Assembly: GCA_028697255.1 (NCBI GenBank)
Contig: JAQVFM010000017.1
Location: 1 to 34,202 of the forward strand
DNA: 34,202 bases
Source of the DNA: Oscillospiraceae bacterium
GTDB taxonomy: Bacteria; Bacillota; Clostridia; Oscillospirales; Acutalibacteraceae
Direction: 5' to 3'
Shown here: piece after piece, positions 24,489-32,923 of the stretch
Numbering within the stretch: position 1 is the stretch's first letter
How the letters are laid out: each line of letters begins with the position of its first letter
The notes under the pieces: generated by a model
Seen by the model: the letters and a program-made list of their open reading frames with translations, nothing else
Database searches by the model: none
Told to the model about the DNA's origin: nothing
Made by a program: the position numbers and the translations under genes

Positions 24489-25532
24489 TTATTTTTCCGA
24501 ACCGAATTTCAACGATGTGGTGTGTCTGTAAGTGTCGCCTGCTTTAAGAATTGGCTGTTCGAAATTGGGATGGTTAATTGCATCGGGGAAAAACTGTGTT
24601 TCAAGGCAAAATCCGCTGTTTTTTCGGTAAACAGCATTTTCTTTTCCGCCAACCTCAGTAATGAAATTGCCGGTATAAAACTGGACTCCCGGCAGGGTTG
24701 TACTTAAACTGATAGAGATTCCGCTTTGCGTATCATATGCGAATGCCGCTTTGCGCAGGGTTCCCGTTTTACCTCTGATGGCATAATTGTGGTCGTATCC
24801 GCCTGCTAAGTTAAGCGCGGTATAATCGGAGTTTATGCGCTCTCCTATTGCGTGGGCAGTGCGAAAATCCATTGGTGTGCCGTCTACAGGCAAAATGCTG
24901 CCTGTGGGAATAAGCTCGCTGTCAGATTCAGTAAAGGCATCCGACTCAATCTGCAGCATTTGGTTGAGCACCGAGCCGCTGTTGTGCCCTGATAAATTGA
25001 AGTATGTGTGATTGGTAAGGTTGCACAAAGTATCCTTATCTGACTTTGCGCAACAATCCCAAGTGAACACGCCGTCGTCGGAAAGCGAGTGTGTAACCGA
25101 TACATTCAGCGTGCCCGGATAACCCTCCTGACCGTCGGGGCTTGTAAGCGAAAGGATAAGCTTGTCGTTTGAAACCTGTGGCTGCCACACCATACTGTCA
25201 AATCCAATACGACCGCCGTGCAGATGGTTGCCGTTGTTGTTGCAATAAAGGTTGTATTCACGGCCGCCCAAAACAAAACGCCCTTTGGCAATTCGGTTAG
25301 CGCAGCGCCCGATAATAGCGCCGAAATGCCCGCTGTTTCGTTCGTATTCTTCAACGGTATCATATCCTAACACAATATCAACAGGGTGCCCGTTTTTGTC
25401 CGGCACTTTCAAAAAATTTATAATCCCGCCAAGGCTTAGAATACCTATTTGGATGTCTGCATTTGATAAAATGAATAAATCAACCGATTTGCCGTCCGAT
25501 GTTTTGCCGAACGGTTTTTTTACAATGTCCAT
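24489..25532 (-). CDS. galM: Aldose 1-epimerase
   Basis: A 347-residue mutarotase that interconverts alpha and beta anomers of sugars such as galactose and glucose. The family motifs are GAIIGRCANRIAKGRF, the catalytic-His region GNHLHGGRIGFDSMVW, NLTNHTYFNLSGHNSGS, and the C-terminal SGFCLETQFFPDAINHPNF with the catalytic Glu in CLET. GGGAG precedes the ATG. It follows the FabG-like gene after 18 bases, so both are probably in one operon. No sugar transporter or kinase is nearby to tell the pathway. Confidence 0.94.
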   Translation of the reverse strand: MDIVKKPFGKTSDGKSVDLFILSNADIQIGILSLGGIINFLKVPDKNGHPVDIVLGYDTVEEYERNSGHFGAIIGRCANRIAKGRFVLGGREYNLYCNNNGNHLHGGRIGFDSMVWQPQVSNDKLILSLTSPDGQEGYPGTLNVSVTHSLSDDGVFTWDCCAKSDKDTLCNLTNHTYFNLSGHNSGSVLNQMLQIESDAFTESDSELIPTGSILPVDGTPMDFRTAHAIGERINSDYTALNLAGGYDHNYAIRGKTGTLRKAAFAYDTQSGISISLSTTLPGVQFYTGNFITEVGGKENAVYRKNSGFCLETQFFPDAINHPNFEQPILKAGDTYRHTTSLKFGSEK

Positions 25533-25550
25533 TTTACGTCTCCCTTTTTA

Positions 25551-26288
25551 TTAAATAACAAACCCGCCGTTGGGACTGAGCACCTGTCCGGTTATAAAAT
25601 CGGCCTTATCCGACGATAAAAAAACGATGGATTCGGCAACTTCATATGGAGAACCCATCCGTCCCATAGGTGTTTCACTTATTAGCTCCCGCCGTGTTTT
25701 TATGTCTAACGTGCTGTTCATGTCGGTGTCAATTATACCGGGTGCGACACAATTCACCTGAATATTGGATGGGCCAAGTTCTTTAGCCAGTGCTTTTGTC
25801 ATACCAATAAGCGCGGCTTTGGCGGTGGAATAGTGAACTTCGCAAGATGCGCCTACTATGCCCCAAATTGATGATATTAAAACAATTTTACCTTTTTTAC
25901 GGCGTATCATTCCGGGCAGAACTGCACGGCAGCAGTAAAAGGCGGCGTCTACTGTTACCGACATCATTTTGCGCCATTCGTCGGGAGTGATCTCGGTAAA
26001 CAGTTGCTGCTGTGAAATTCCCGCATTACATATTAGTATGTCAATGCCGCCAAAAAAAGATTCGCCTGCCGACACCATATTTTCGACCTGTTGTTGTTTG
26101 GATACGTCCGCTTGATACACAAGCACCTTTGAACCCGTTTTTGTAAGCCGTTCAGATAACTTTAATGCCTTTTCTTTTGAATTATTATAATTGAGAATTA
26201 GTCCGTATCCTTCACGGGCAAATAATTCAGCAGTGGCCTTGCCAATGCCGCGCGACGCTCCCGTAATTAATACAGTTTTACTGTTCAT
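25551..26288 (-). CDS. Short-chain dehydrogenase/reductase, FabG-like
   Basis: A 245-residue NAD(P)-dependent oxidoreductase with a Rossmann fold: the TGASRGIGKATAELF dinucleotide loop, NAG in ILICNAGISQQ, catalytic Ser in LISSIWG and Tyr-x-x-x-Lys in HYSTAKAALIGM. The C-terminal part has CVAPGIIDTDMN and ITGQVLSPNGGFVI. It is close to 3-oxoacyl-ACP reductases, but many such proteins act on other substrates. There is no fatty-acid gene nearby, so I give no gene symbol. I chose ATG 26288 (MNSKTVLITG); a start 18 bases earlier is possible. Confidence 0.88.
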   Translation of the reverse strand: MNSKTVLITGASRGIGKATAELFAREGYGLILNYNNSKEKALKLSERLTKTGSKVLVYQADVSKQQQVENMVSAGESFFGGIDILICNAGISQQQLFTEITPDEWRKMMSVTVDAAFYCCRAVLPGMIRRKKGKIVLISSIWGIVGASCEVHYSTAKAALIGMTKALAKELGPSNIQVNCVAPGIIDTDMNSTLDIKTRRELISETPMGRMGSPYEVAESIVFLSSDKADFITGQVLSPNGGFVI

Positions 26289-26313
26289 ATTCTCACTTCT
26301 TATCAATCTATTA

Positions 26314-26398
26314 GTCGATTTACAATATGATTGAGCTGTTTTTGATAAAATACAACCTGTGACGCGACCTGTGGTTGCCCGTATAATTCACAATCGAC
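26314..26398. repeat. MITE-like repeat, copy 4, rearranged
   Basis: An 85-bp element with terminal inverted repeats GTCGATTTAC and ACAATCGAC. Read on the minus strand, its right half (GCGACCTGTGGTTGCCCG) matches the left half of copy 1. The middle part differs. It lies between the FabG-like gene and the four-cysteine protein gene. Confidence 0.55.
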
Positions 26399-26402
26399 CA
26401 TA

Positions 26403-26663
26403 TCAATCCATGGTTATTTTAAATTCATTTTCATCAAACATTTTAATTTTTGGCTGCCTTGCCGGGACGCGTTTAAGGGGATCGTACACATATTTGCGGC
26501 AATAATGGTAAAGCGGCATAACACCTTTTTTGGGGCATAGGATAGCTTTGCCGTCAGAGGATTTGCGCCCATACAGACAATATTCGCAGGTCGATTCAAT
26601 ATAATTTCCGTATAGCTTGCGCCGCATGGCTTGCTCCCTCTCTTCCTGTTCAGTAGTTTTCAT
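26403..26663 (-). CDS. Small four-cysteine protein of unknown function
   Basis: An 86-residue protein with Cys26, Cys29, Cys43 and Cys55 (TCEYCLYGRKS, ILCPKKG, YHYCRKYVYDP), which could bind zinc or an iron-sulphur cluster. The rest is charged, and there is no membrane segment. It starts inside the end of ylbJ with an ATGA overlap and so is translated with it. I do not know the family name, but the conserved look suggests a real gene. Its coupling to a sporulation gene hints at a role in spore formation or in YlbJ control. Confidence 0.75.
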   Translation of the reverse strand: MKTTEQEEREQAMRRKLYGNYIESTCEYCLYGRKSSDGKAILCPKKGVMPLYHYCRKYVYDPLKRVPARQPKIKMFDENEFKITMD

Positions 26664-27856
26664 GATAACATATTTTCCTCCTTTTTGCCAATATGTTTTT
26701 TGGCATAGATTTCTTCAGGACGACAAGCAGCAGTCAACAGAAACAACGCACAAAGCGAAAGCAATGCCGCAGAAGCTGCCGCGTTGGTTGAAAACGGTAA
26801 TATCAGAGCGTCTGAAGATGGACGGAACGCCGGTACTGCCACCGGTATAAAACGAAACAGCAACACGCTGAAAAGCCCGCCCAGAACTGCATGCAGTACA
26901 CGAAAAACAAAAAAACCGCGGTCAATTAACGCCAAGCCTTGCAAAGACGCGGCAATTTGACAGTGTACCGAGATGCCGCCAAAGCCCAGCGCCATTCCAA
27001 GAATTAGCGGGGCTGCGATGCCTGTTCGGGCAGCCTCCACAGTGCCGCAGCTTACCTCAAGTATGCAGGGGAAAATGCATTTTAATATATCTTTTAGGGT
27101 ATCAGATTGCCATATTGCGTTAAAAAGTCCGGCTGCGCGTGTTTGAAACCAATTTGGAAAGCCGCTTGCATCGCCAAGTGACAGCACTGCTGCAAAAAGC
27201 ACTATAAAGCCACACATCAGTAAAATTGATCGGCAGGCGTTGCCGACCGATTCCACAAAACAGTATGCAGCAGACGGATTGTTAATCGGTTTTGTTATGG
27301 GCTTTTTGGACGGCACCGTGCAGACATCCGATGAAAAAAACCGCAAAAAAATCCCTATTATCAAAGAGGCTGCAATATGTGCCGCATAAAGCATAACTCC
27401 GTATTTGACATTTCCCATCAAGCCTGCACCAACTGCGCTAATAATGAAGGCCGGCCCCCCGTTAATGCAAAAAAAGAGCATGCGCTTAGCCTGTTCTCTT
27501 GTTATCATTTCGCTTCTTGCAAGCTGCCCTACAGCTATTCCGCCAGCCGGATAACCCCCGATTAAGCTGATTAGGATTGCAGGGGCACAACAACCGGGCA
27601 AATTAAATATAAAGCGCACGGGTCGTTCCAGCAGCTTGCCGATTTTATCGCTTATACCCGATCTTATTATAAAATCAGCAAGAACCAAAAATGGAAACAG
27701 TGACGGAATTATAACCGATGAGCAGATTGCAAGCCCCCTGCTGATTCCCGTTGAAACGGCATGCGGCCATGTAAGCAAAAGCCAGCCGGCGGTAGTACAG
27801 GCAGCCAAAAGAATAAAAGTTGTAAGAGTGGACTTCCGTATAACTTTGACAAACAT
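26660..27856 (-). CDS. ylbJ: Sporulation integral membrane protein YlbJ
   Basis: A 398-residue polytopic membrane protein with nucleoside-recognition (Gate) domain features. The first helix is near residues 10-30, followed by ISRGLAICSSVIIPSLFPFL, the GGYPAGGIAVGQLARSEMI motif and LFFCINGGPAFIISAVGAGL. The second half repeats a similar helix pattern. YlbJ is a sigma-E-controlled protein needed for spore resistance in Bacillus; its transported substrate is not known. A GGAAGAG site precedes ATG 27856. The four-cysteine protein gene follows with overlap. Confidence 0.88.
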   Translation of the reverse strand: MFVKVIRKSTLTTFILLAACTTAGWLLLTWPHAVSTGISRGLAICSSVIIPSLFPFLVLADFIIRSGISDKIGKLLERPVRFIFNLPGCCAPAILISLIGGYPAGGIAVGQLARSEMITREQAKRMLFFCINGGPAFIISAVGAGLMGNVKYGVMLYAAHIAASLIIGIFLRFFSSDVCTVPSKKPITKPINNPSAAYCFVESVGNACRSILLMCGFIVLFAAVLSLGDASGFPNWFQTRAAGLFNAIWQSDTLKDILKCIFPCILEVSCGTVEAARTGIAAPLILGMALGFGGISVHCQIAASLQGLALIDRGFFVFRVLHAVLGGLFSVLLFRFIPVAVPAFRPSSDALILPFSTNAAASAALLSLCALFLLTAACRPEEIYAKKHIGKKEENMLS

Positions 27857-28030
27857 TTATCTCTTCCTTTCAAGCAAAGCGGATGCCGTTTGTGATTGTT
27901 TATGGTGTTGCATTCATTCCTATGCTTGTCAGTCCGCATTTTTATGTTTGCGGCCGCATATTTTGTTGTAGGTGTTTTTGAAACAGCGAAAAAGGCTGCT
28001 TATTAAATATATTTGGAAGGAACTGTTTCT

Positions 28031-28342
28031 ATGAGCGTTGCCAGATCAAAAAGTCGAAAAAAGAAAAATAGTAACAAGCCTACCGCTTTGTCCGAGCGGG
28101 TAGAACATATGCTCGAGCTGCCTGTCGGGTCATTAAGCGGTGCTGTGCGGATTGAGCTTTTGGGAAACCAGCGGGCCGTTGTAGACGGCTGCAGAGGAAT
28201 AATCGAATACAGTGACGGACTTATCCGAATGCAGACAGGCAGTGGCATGATTCGTTTTACCGGCAACGTATTAAGCATCAGTTGTCTTACCGAAGACAGC
28301 GCTGTTATTGAAGGATCGATTCTGTCTTTGGAATATTTATAG
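28031..28342 (+). CDS. yqfC: Sporulation protein YqfC
   Basis: A 103-residue protein of the YqfC/YabP family. The family signature is visible in LLGNQRAVVDGCRGIIEYSD and IRFTGNVLSISCLTEDSAVI. YabP-like proteins act in spore coat or forespore-mother-cell steps under sigma-E. ATG 28031 has AAGGA nine bases ahead; TTG 28013 is less likely. yqfD follows after 38 bases, as in other spore formers. Confidence 0.88.
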   Translation: MSVARSKSRKKKNSNKPTALSERVEHMLELPVGSLSGAVRIELLGNQRAVVDGCRGIIEYSDGLIRMQTGSGMIRFTGNVLSISCLTEDSAVIEGSILSLEYL

Positions 28343-28380
28343 AAGCTATTAGAAGCTTTAACAAGACTCGGGGGGTCTAT

Positions 28381-29562
28381 ATGTTTTTAATAAGATTTAT
28401 GAGATGGTTGTTCGGGTGGGTCAAACTCGAAGCTGAAGGGGGCTTTCCGGAAAGGTTGCTTAATCTTACGGCAATGGAGGGAATTGAGCTGTGGGGTGTT
28501 TGCAGACAGGGAGTCAAGATGACAGCATGCTGCCCTGTACGCCAGTATAAAAAATTAAGGCTACCCGCTCGCAAAACAGGAATGAGAATACATGTTACAA
28601 AGCGGTATGGGCTGCCTTTTTTAATTAGGCGTTATCGTTCGCGTGCAGGTGCAGCTATTGGTCTTGTGGCTTTTTTTCTTGTACTTCATCTTTTCTCACA
28701 AAGGGTATGGGTGGTTGAGGTACGGGGCAATAAAGAATCAGACTCCAGCGAAATACTTGAGGTAATGGAGCAGTTCGGAGTCAAGGTGGGTGCCGATTTA
28801 TCAACATTGGATATTGATACATTGCAGCTTGAGGCGCTTAAAAAGCTCCCTCATTTAGCATGGTGCGTTGTAAATACTCAGGGCAGTATTGCTTATATCG
28901 ATGTAACAGAACGCATTCCGACTCCCGAGCTTTCAAACACCGATATTCCTTCAAATATTAAGGCGAAATGCGACGGGCGCATAGAATCAGTCGAGGTTTA
29001 TACGGGTCAGGCTATGGTGCAAAAGGGAGATGCCGTTGCCAAGGGCATGCTCCTTGTCAGCGGCGTTATTGAAAGCAAAGTTGGCCCTATTCTGCGCAGG
29101 TCGCAAGCACGTATACTTGCCAGAACCAATCGCAGTCTTGAAGTAAAGGTGCCTCTAAAAGAAACGCACATGAAATCCAACGGACAAGTGCTGCTGCGCC
29201 CTTCTTTGCATTTGTTTACACTTGATATTCCCATGTACACAGACGGGAAAATTGAGCAGCAAAACAAGCTTACGGTGTCACGCGTGATGCTTGATGTAAA
29301 CGGTATTGAGCTTCCGGTTGGCATCATACAGCGAAGATATGATATGTTAAGCCCGGTTGAAATCAAGCGTACCGAGCAGCAGGCCGAGCATCTTGCAAAA
29401 CAGCGGCTTGAAAAGAAAAAAGCAAACGAGCTAAGTAGCGTTCAGATTGTTTCATCTTCGGAAAATGGAGAAATTCAAGACGGCCAATATGTGATTCGGG
29501 GCGAATACACATGTATCGAAGATATTTGCATGGAAGAGCAGATAATCATTGATCGTACATAA
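28381..29562 (+). CDS. yqfD: Sporulation protein YqfD
   Basis: A 393-residue membrane protein of the YqfD family, conserved in spore formers. The N-terminal domain is cytoplasmic, and one membrane helix lies near residues 93-111 (AAIGLVAFFLVLHLFSQRVW). A large outer domain follows, starting with VVEVRGNKESDSSEILEVM and VGADLSTLDIDTL, then YIDVTERIPTP. It is expressed in the mother cell in Bacillus, and its function is only partly known. A GGGGG stretch lies just ahead of the ATG. It precedes phoH after about 150 bases with its own promoter. Confidence 0.9.
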   Translation: MFLIRFMRWLFGWVKLEAEGGFPERLLNLTAMEGIELWGVCRQGVKMTACCPVRQYKKLRLPARKTGMRIHVTKRYGLPFLIRRYRSRAGAAIGLVAFFLVLHLFSQRVWVVEVRGNKESDSSEILEVMEQFGVKVGADLSTLDIDTLQLEALKKLPHLAWCVVNTQGSIAYIDVTERIPTPELSNTDIPSNIKAKCDGRIESVEVYTGQAMVQKGDAVAKGMLLVSGVIESKVGPILRRSQARILARTNRSLEVKVPLKETHMKSNGQVLLRPSLHLFTLDIPMYTDGKIEQQNKLTVSRVMLDVNGIELPVGIIQRRYDMLSPVEIKRTEQQAEHLAKQRLEKKKANELSSVQIVSSSENGEIQDGQYVIRGEYTCIEDICMEEQIIIDRT

Positions 29563-29643
29563 TAGCTAACAAATACTACTTGCAGGCATTGTTTACATTT
29601 ACAATAACAAATACAATAATAAAAAATTTGTGTAAAATGTGCA

Positions 29644-29671
29644 ATGACAAATAAAAAATTTATGGTATAAT
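29644..29671 (+). promoter_or_regulatory. Candidate promoter of the phoH-recO operon
   Basis: ATGACA (29644-29649) and a perfect TATAAT (29666-29671) are 16 bases apart, with TG at 29663-29664 forming an extended -10. It lies about 55 bases before the phoH start. The region between yqfD and phoH also repeats the sequence AAAAAATTT but has no clear terminator. Confidence 0.6.
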
Positions 29672-29726
29672 ATATATATTCGGGGTTAAAATTCGGTATA
29701 TTTGCATCGGAAGTGTGATTTCTTTA

Positions 29727-30728
29727 ATGTTTGAACAGGTTCTGAATCTGGACCGTATGGAGCAAGCGGTATCGCTGTTTGGTAATTTTGATGAAAACGT
29801 TCGTTTGATTGAAAAGCATTATCACGTCGATATTGTAAGCCGCGGTACCGATATTAAAGTTTCGGGTGAACCCGAATCCGTTGCCAAAGCTTTTCGTGCA
29901 ATACAGGGGCTGCTAAAGCTTATTAACCGGGGTGAGCTGCTTAATGAGCAGAATATACGTTATGTGCTAATGCTGGTTGACGAGGGCAGCGACGAAGAGC
30001 TGCCACAATTATCGTCTGACAGTATTTGTATAACCTCCAAGGGGCGTCCGGTAAAGCCAAAAACACTTGGCCAGAAGAACTATGTTGAGTCGATACGAGA
30101 CAATACGATTGTGCTGGGCATAGGACCTGCCGGCACCGGAAAGACATATCTTGCCGTTGCAATGGCGGTCAACGCTTTTCGTGCAAAAGAGGTAAACCGC
30201 ATAATTTTAACCCGTCCCGCTGTCGAAGCCGGAGAAAAGCTCGGCTTTTTACCCGGAGATTTGCAGTCTAAAGTCGACCCGTATTTACGCCCTCTTTACG
30301 ATGCTTTATTCGATATGCTGGGAGCCGAAAGCTATCAGAAATATATTGAGCGCGGAAATATTGAAGTGGCGCCACTTGCTTATATGAGGGGACGCACCCT
30401 TGATGACAGCTTTATAATCCTGGATGAGGCACAAAACACCACGCCGGAACAAATGAAAATGTTTTTAACCAGACTTGGGTATAATTCCAAGATGGTTGTA
30501 ACCGGCGACATTACGCAGATTGATTTGCCCGAAGGCCGCCGCAGCGGACTTAAGGAGGTTGTCAAGGTTCTTAGGGGAGTCGATGGCATTGGAATTTGCA
30601 TGTTCAACCAAAAGGATGTTGTCAGGCATCAGTTGGTTCAAAAAATAATACAGGCTTTTGAAAAATATGAGAAATTAAACGAAGGGAAACGAGTAAGAGG
30701 TTATGGACAAAATAAAAGTAGTTATTGA
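29727..30728 (+). CDS. phoH: PhoH-family ATPase
   Basis: A 333-residue P-loop ATPase of the PhoH family. The N-terminal domain (residues from about 15 to 75) is KH-like. The Walker A motif is in GIGPAGTGKTYLAVAMAVNA, Walker B is in SFIILDEAQNT, and ILTRPAVEAGEKLGFLPGDL is a family signature. PhoH proteins are thought to act in RNA or ribosome quality control, often with YbeY. The ATG at 29727 is my choice, but a GTG at 29715 is in frame with only a partial ribosome binding site between them. It overlaps ybeY by 26 bases. Confidence 0.94.
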   Translation: MFEQVLNLDRMEQAVSLFGNFDENVRLIEKHYHVDIVSRGTDIKVSGEPESVAKAFRAIQGLLKLINRGELLNEQNIRYVLMLVDEGSDEELPQLSSDSICITSKGRPVKPKTLGQKNYVESIRDNTIVLGIGPAGTGKTYLAVAMAVNAFRAKEVNRIILTRPAVEAGEKLGFLPGDLQSKVDPYLRPLYDALFDMLGAESYQKYIERGNIEVAPLAYMRGRTLDDSFIILDEAQNTTPEQMKMFLTRLGYNSKMVVTGDITQIDLPEGRRSGLKEVVKVLRGVDGIGICMFNQKDVVRHQLVQKIIQAFEKYEKLNEGKRVRGYGQNKSSY

Positions 30729-31212
30729 AAACAAACAAAAAACGGTTCGTATTCCAACAGGGGTCAGGCTGTTAATACGGCGCTGTTGCCACGCAACGCT
30801 TGAGCTTGAGGGATTTAAGGGTTCGGCAGAAATAGGTGTCTCAATTGTCGACGACGACCAAATTCGACAGATAAACAATGAACACAGAAAAATCGACTCG
30901 ACTACCGATGTGCTTTCTTTCCCGCTCGGCAAGGACGGCAAATATGACATAAATCCCGAAAACGGTGCCTATATGCTGGGTGATATTATATTGTCTATTG
31001 AGCGCGCTCAGGAACAGGCAGAGCGTTTTGGTCATTCGCTGCAGAGGGAAATAGGATACTTAGTTGTACATTCAGTTTTGCATTTGCTGGGATACGACCA
31101 TGTTGACGGTGGACTCGAGGCAGTGCGCATGAGAGAGCGGGAGGAAACCGTAATGGCGTCTGTTGGACTTCCGCGAGGCGCAAGTTATGTGTTTAATCAA
31201 GATGAGAGATAA
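30703..31212 (+). CDS. ybeY: Endoribonuclease YbeY, rRNA maturation factor
   Basis: A 169-residue zinc-dependent endonuclease that matures 16S rRNA and helps ribosome quality control. The metal-binding motif is HSVLHLLGYDH, and ahead of it are INNEHRKIDSTTDVLSFPL and MLGDIILS. The gene starts inside the end of phoH. In Bacillus, a yqfF (pgpH) gene stands between phoH and ybeY; here it does not. Confidence 0.95.
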   Translation: MDKIKVVIENKQKTVRIPTGVRLLIRRCCHATLELEGFKGSAEIGVSIVDDDQIRQINNEHRKIDSTTDVLSFPLGKDGKYDINPENGAYMLGDIILSIERAQEQAERFGHSLQREIGYLVVHSVLHLLGYDHVDGGLEAVRMREREETVMASVGLPRGASYVFNQDER

Positions 31213-31217
31213 ACTAT

Positions 31218-31679
31218 ATGAAATCATTTTTAAACAGCTTTTTAAATGCAGCTAACGGTATATGGTTTTGCATTCGCTATGAAAGAAATTTCAGAATTCA
31301 TCTAATTGCTTCGGCCTATGTACTGGGTTTTGCACCGTTGTTTTCTTTGTCGTATGTTGAATGGGCTGTGCTTTTGCTAACGATAGCGATTGTTTTGGTG
31401 GCAGAGGCTATTAACACTGCGGTTGAGCATACTGTGGATTTGTTATCACCTGACACACATCCTGCCGCCCGTATTGCAAAGGATACGGCTGCTGCCGCTG
31501 TTTTGGTGTGTACTGTGGTTTCGGTCGCTGTCGGAATTTTGATTTTTGGTCGTCCGATCATGCTGCTGCAGGTTTTTAAGAGTATAATATCGTCACCTTT
31601 AAAATTAGTGTTGCTTGCGACGTCTTTAGTTTTATCAATATGGTTTATCATAAAAGGTGGATATAAAAAGGCATCCTAA
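31218..31679 (+). CDS. dgkA: Diacylglycerol/undecaprenol kinase
   Basis: A 153-residue membrane kinase with three to four helices. The signature EAINTAVEHTVDLLSPDTHP holds the catalytic Glu, and ARIAKDTAAAAVLV follows. In Gram-positive bacteria the enzyme phosphorylates undecaprenol, which supplies the lipid carrier for wall polymers. The last 40 residues add a further hydrophobic stretch (LKLVLLATSLVLSIWFIIK) beyond the usual core. It starts five bases after ybeY. Confidence 0.92.
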   Translation: MKSFLNSFLNAANGIWFCIRYERNFRIHLIASAYVLGFAPLFSLSYVEWAVLLLTIAIVLVAEAINTAVEHTVDLLSPDTHPAARIAKDTAAAAVLVCTVVSVAVGILIFGRPIMLLQVFKSIISSPLKLVLLATSLVLSIWFIIKGGYKKAS

Positions 31680-31746
31680 TACCTGTAAAGCTTTAAAAAT
31701 AAGCTTAAAAATAATAAATATTATGACGACTAATAGGAAGAGTTTA

Positions 31747-32664
31747 ATGATAGATGATTTTAAAGCAAACCATACAAAAACAGCCTTTATTGCAGTTATA
31801 GGTCTGCCCAACGTGGGGAAATCCACATTGATAAACACGCTTGTCGGCAAAAAAGTCACAATTGTTTCGGACAAGCCGCAAACTACGCGCAACCGCATTA
31901 TGGCGGTGCTCACACAAGGACAGATGCAATTTGTTTTTGTTGACACGCCCGGTTCACACCGTCCGCGTACACGGCTGGGCGAATTTATGGTTAAGTCTAT
32001 TAGCGAGGCTGTGGCCGGAGTTGACGCCGCGGTGCTTGTTACTGAACCTAATATTTGCATAAGGCAAGAGGAATTGAATCTTTTAAATCAATGCAGGCGA
32101 AAAAAACTGCCTGTTGTTCTTGCCCTCAACAAAACAGACAAGCTGACCGATAAAACAAAGCTTCTCAAAATAATAGACACTTGGCAAAGCAAATACAATT
32201 TTGCCGCTGTGGTGCCAATTTCGGCACTGAATGGCGATGGTGTCAAAGACCTTATTTCAGAGCTTTATGCTTTTGCGGTTGACAGCCCTCATTTCTTTCC
32301 CGACGATATGTCGAGCGATATGACCGAAAACATGATTACGGCAGAGCTTATACGCGAAAAGGTTTTGCAGTTTTTACGCGAAGAGATTCCACATGGAGTT
32401 GCTGTCGTAGTTGAGAGCATAAATGAACGCAATTCACGGAATGGTCTTATTCTGGATATTGAAGCAACAATATTCTGTGAGCGTGAAAACCATAAGGGTA
32501 TAATCATAGGCAGCCGCGGACAAATGCTTAGTCAAATAGGAAAAGCGGCCCGTGAAGAGCTTGAGCAGATGTTTGATACAAAGGTCAACCTTCAATGCCG
32601 TGTCAAGGCGAGAGAGGATTGGCGCAATCGGCAGCGTTATCTTAAAAGCTTTGGTTATAAATGA
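31747..32664 (+). CDS. era: GTPase Era
   Basis: A 305-residue GTPase that binds 16S rRNA near its 3' end during 30S maturation. The G motifs are GLPNVGKST, TTRNRIMAV, DTPG and NKTD. The C-terminal KH domain includes IIGSRGQMLSQIGKAAREEL. I chose ATG 31747 (MIDDFKANHT) because AGGAAG lies six bases ahead; the long open frame upstream from 31657 runs into dgkA and is not conserved in this family. cdd, which stands before era in Bacillus, is absent. Confidence 0.95.
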   Translation: MIDDFKANHTKTAFIAVIGLPNVGKSTLINTLVGKKVTIVSDKPQTTRNRIMAVLTQGQMQFVFVDTPGSHRPRTRLGEFMVKSISEAVAGVDAAVLVTEPNICIRQEELNLLNQCRRKKLPVVLALNKTDKLTDKTKLLKIIDTWQSKYNFAAVVPISALNGDGVKDLISELYAFAVDSPHFFPDDMSSDMTENMITAELIREKVLQFLREEIPHGVAVVVESINERNSRNGLILDIEATIFCERENHKGIIIGSRGQMLSQIGKAAREELEQMFDTKVNLQCRVKAREDWRNRQRYLKSFGYK

Positions 32665-32761
32665 TATGGCTTTTGTGAACATTTTCCGGTATTTGTTTCC
32701 GCGTATGTGAAGCACACATGTGCGTATCATAATTTTATCAGATTAAACTGGAGGCATGAGT

Positions 32762-32923
32762 ATGAAACGCTTTGACATGTGGGATGCCTTTGCTAAAACC
32801 GGCAGGATTGAAGATTATCTTAGATACCGTGGAGTCGATGTATATAATGTAAAGCGCGGGGAGGTACGGCACCGGGATGACAACCGACGCCCTGATAATA
32901 AGGGAGAACAACAATATCGGTGA
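32762..32923 (+). CDS. yqzL: YqzL family small protein
   Basis: A 53-residue open frame starting ATG 32762 with GGAGG seven bases ahead and stopping at TGA 32921-32923. It begins MKRFDMWDAFAKTGRIEDYL, matching the W-x-x-F-x-x-T-G-x-I-x-x-Y-L pattern of YqzL, a small protein encoded between era and recO in Bacillus. The role of YqzL is unknown. The last 16 codons overlap the start of recO in another frame and are less conserved in type. The gene is easy to miss because of its length. Confidence 0.75.
   Translation: MKRFDMWDAFAKTGRIEDYLRYRGVDVYNVKRGEVRHRDDNRRPDNKGEQQYR

Noticed and set aside
26301-26408. TATCAATC repeated on both sides of repeat copy 4 as a target duplication
   Set aside because: The two copies are not directly next to the element ends, unlike the clean 9-bp pair at copy 2, so it may be chance.
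27857-28030. Sigma-E promoters between ylbJ and yqfC
   Set aside because: GCATTTTT and GCATATTTT stretches resemble parts of the consensus, but no pair had good spacing and both hexamers, so I did not annotate one.
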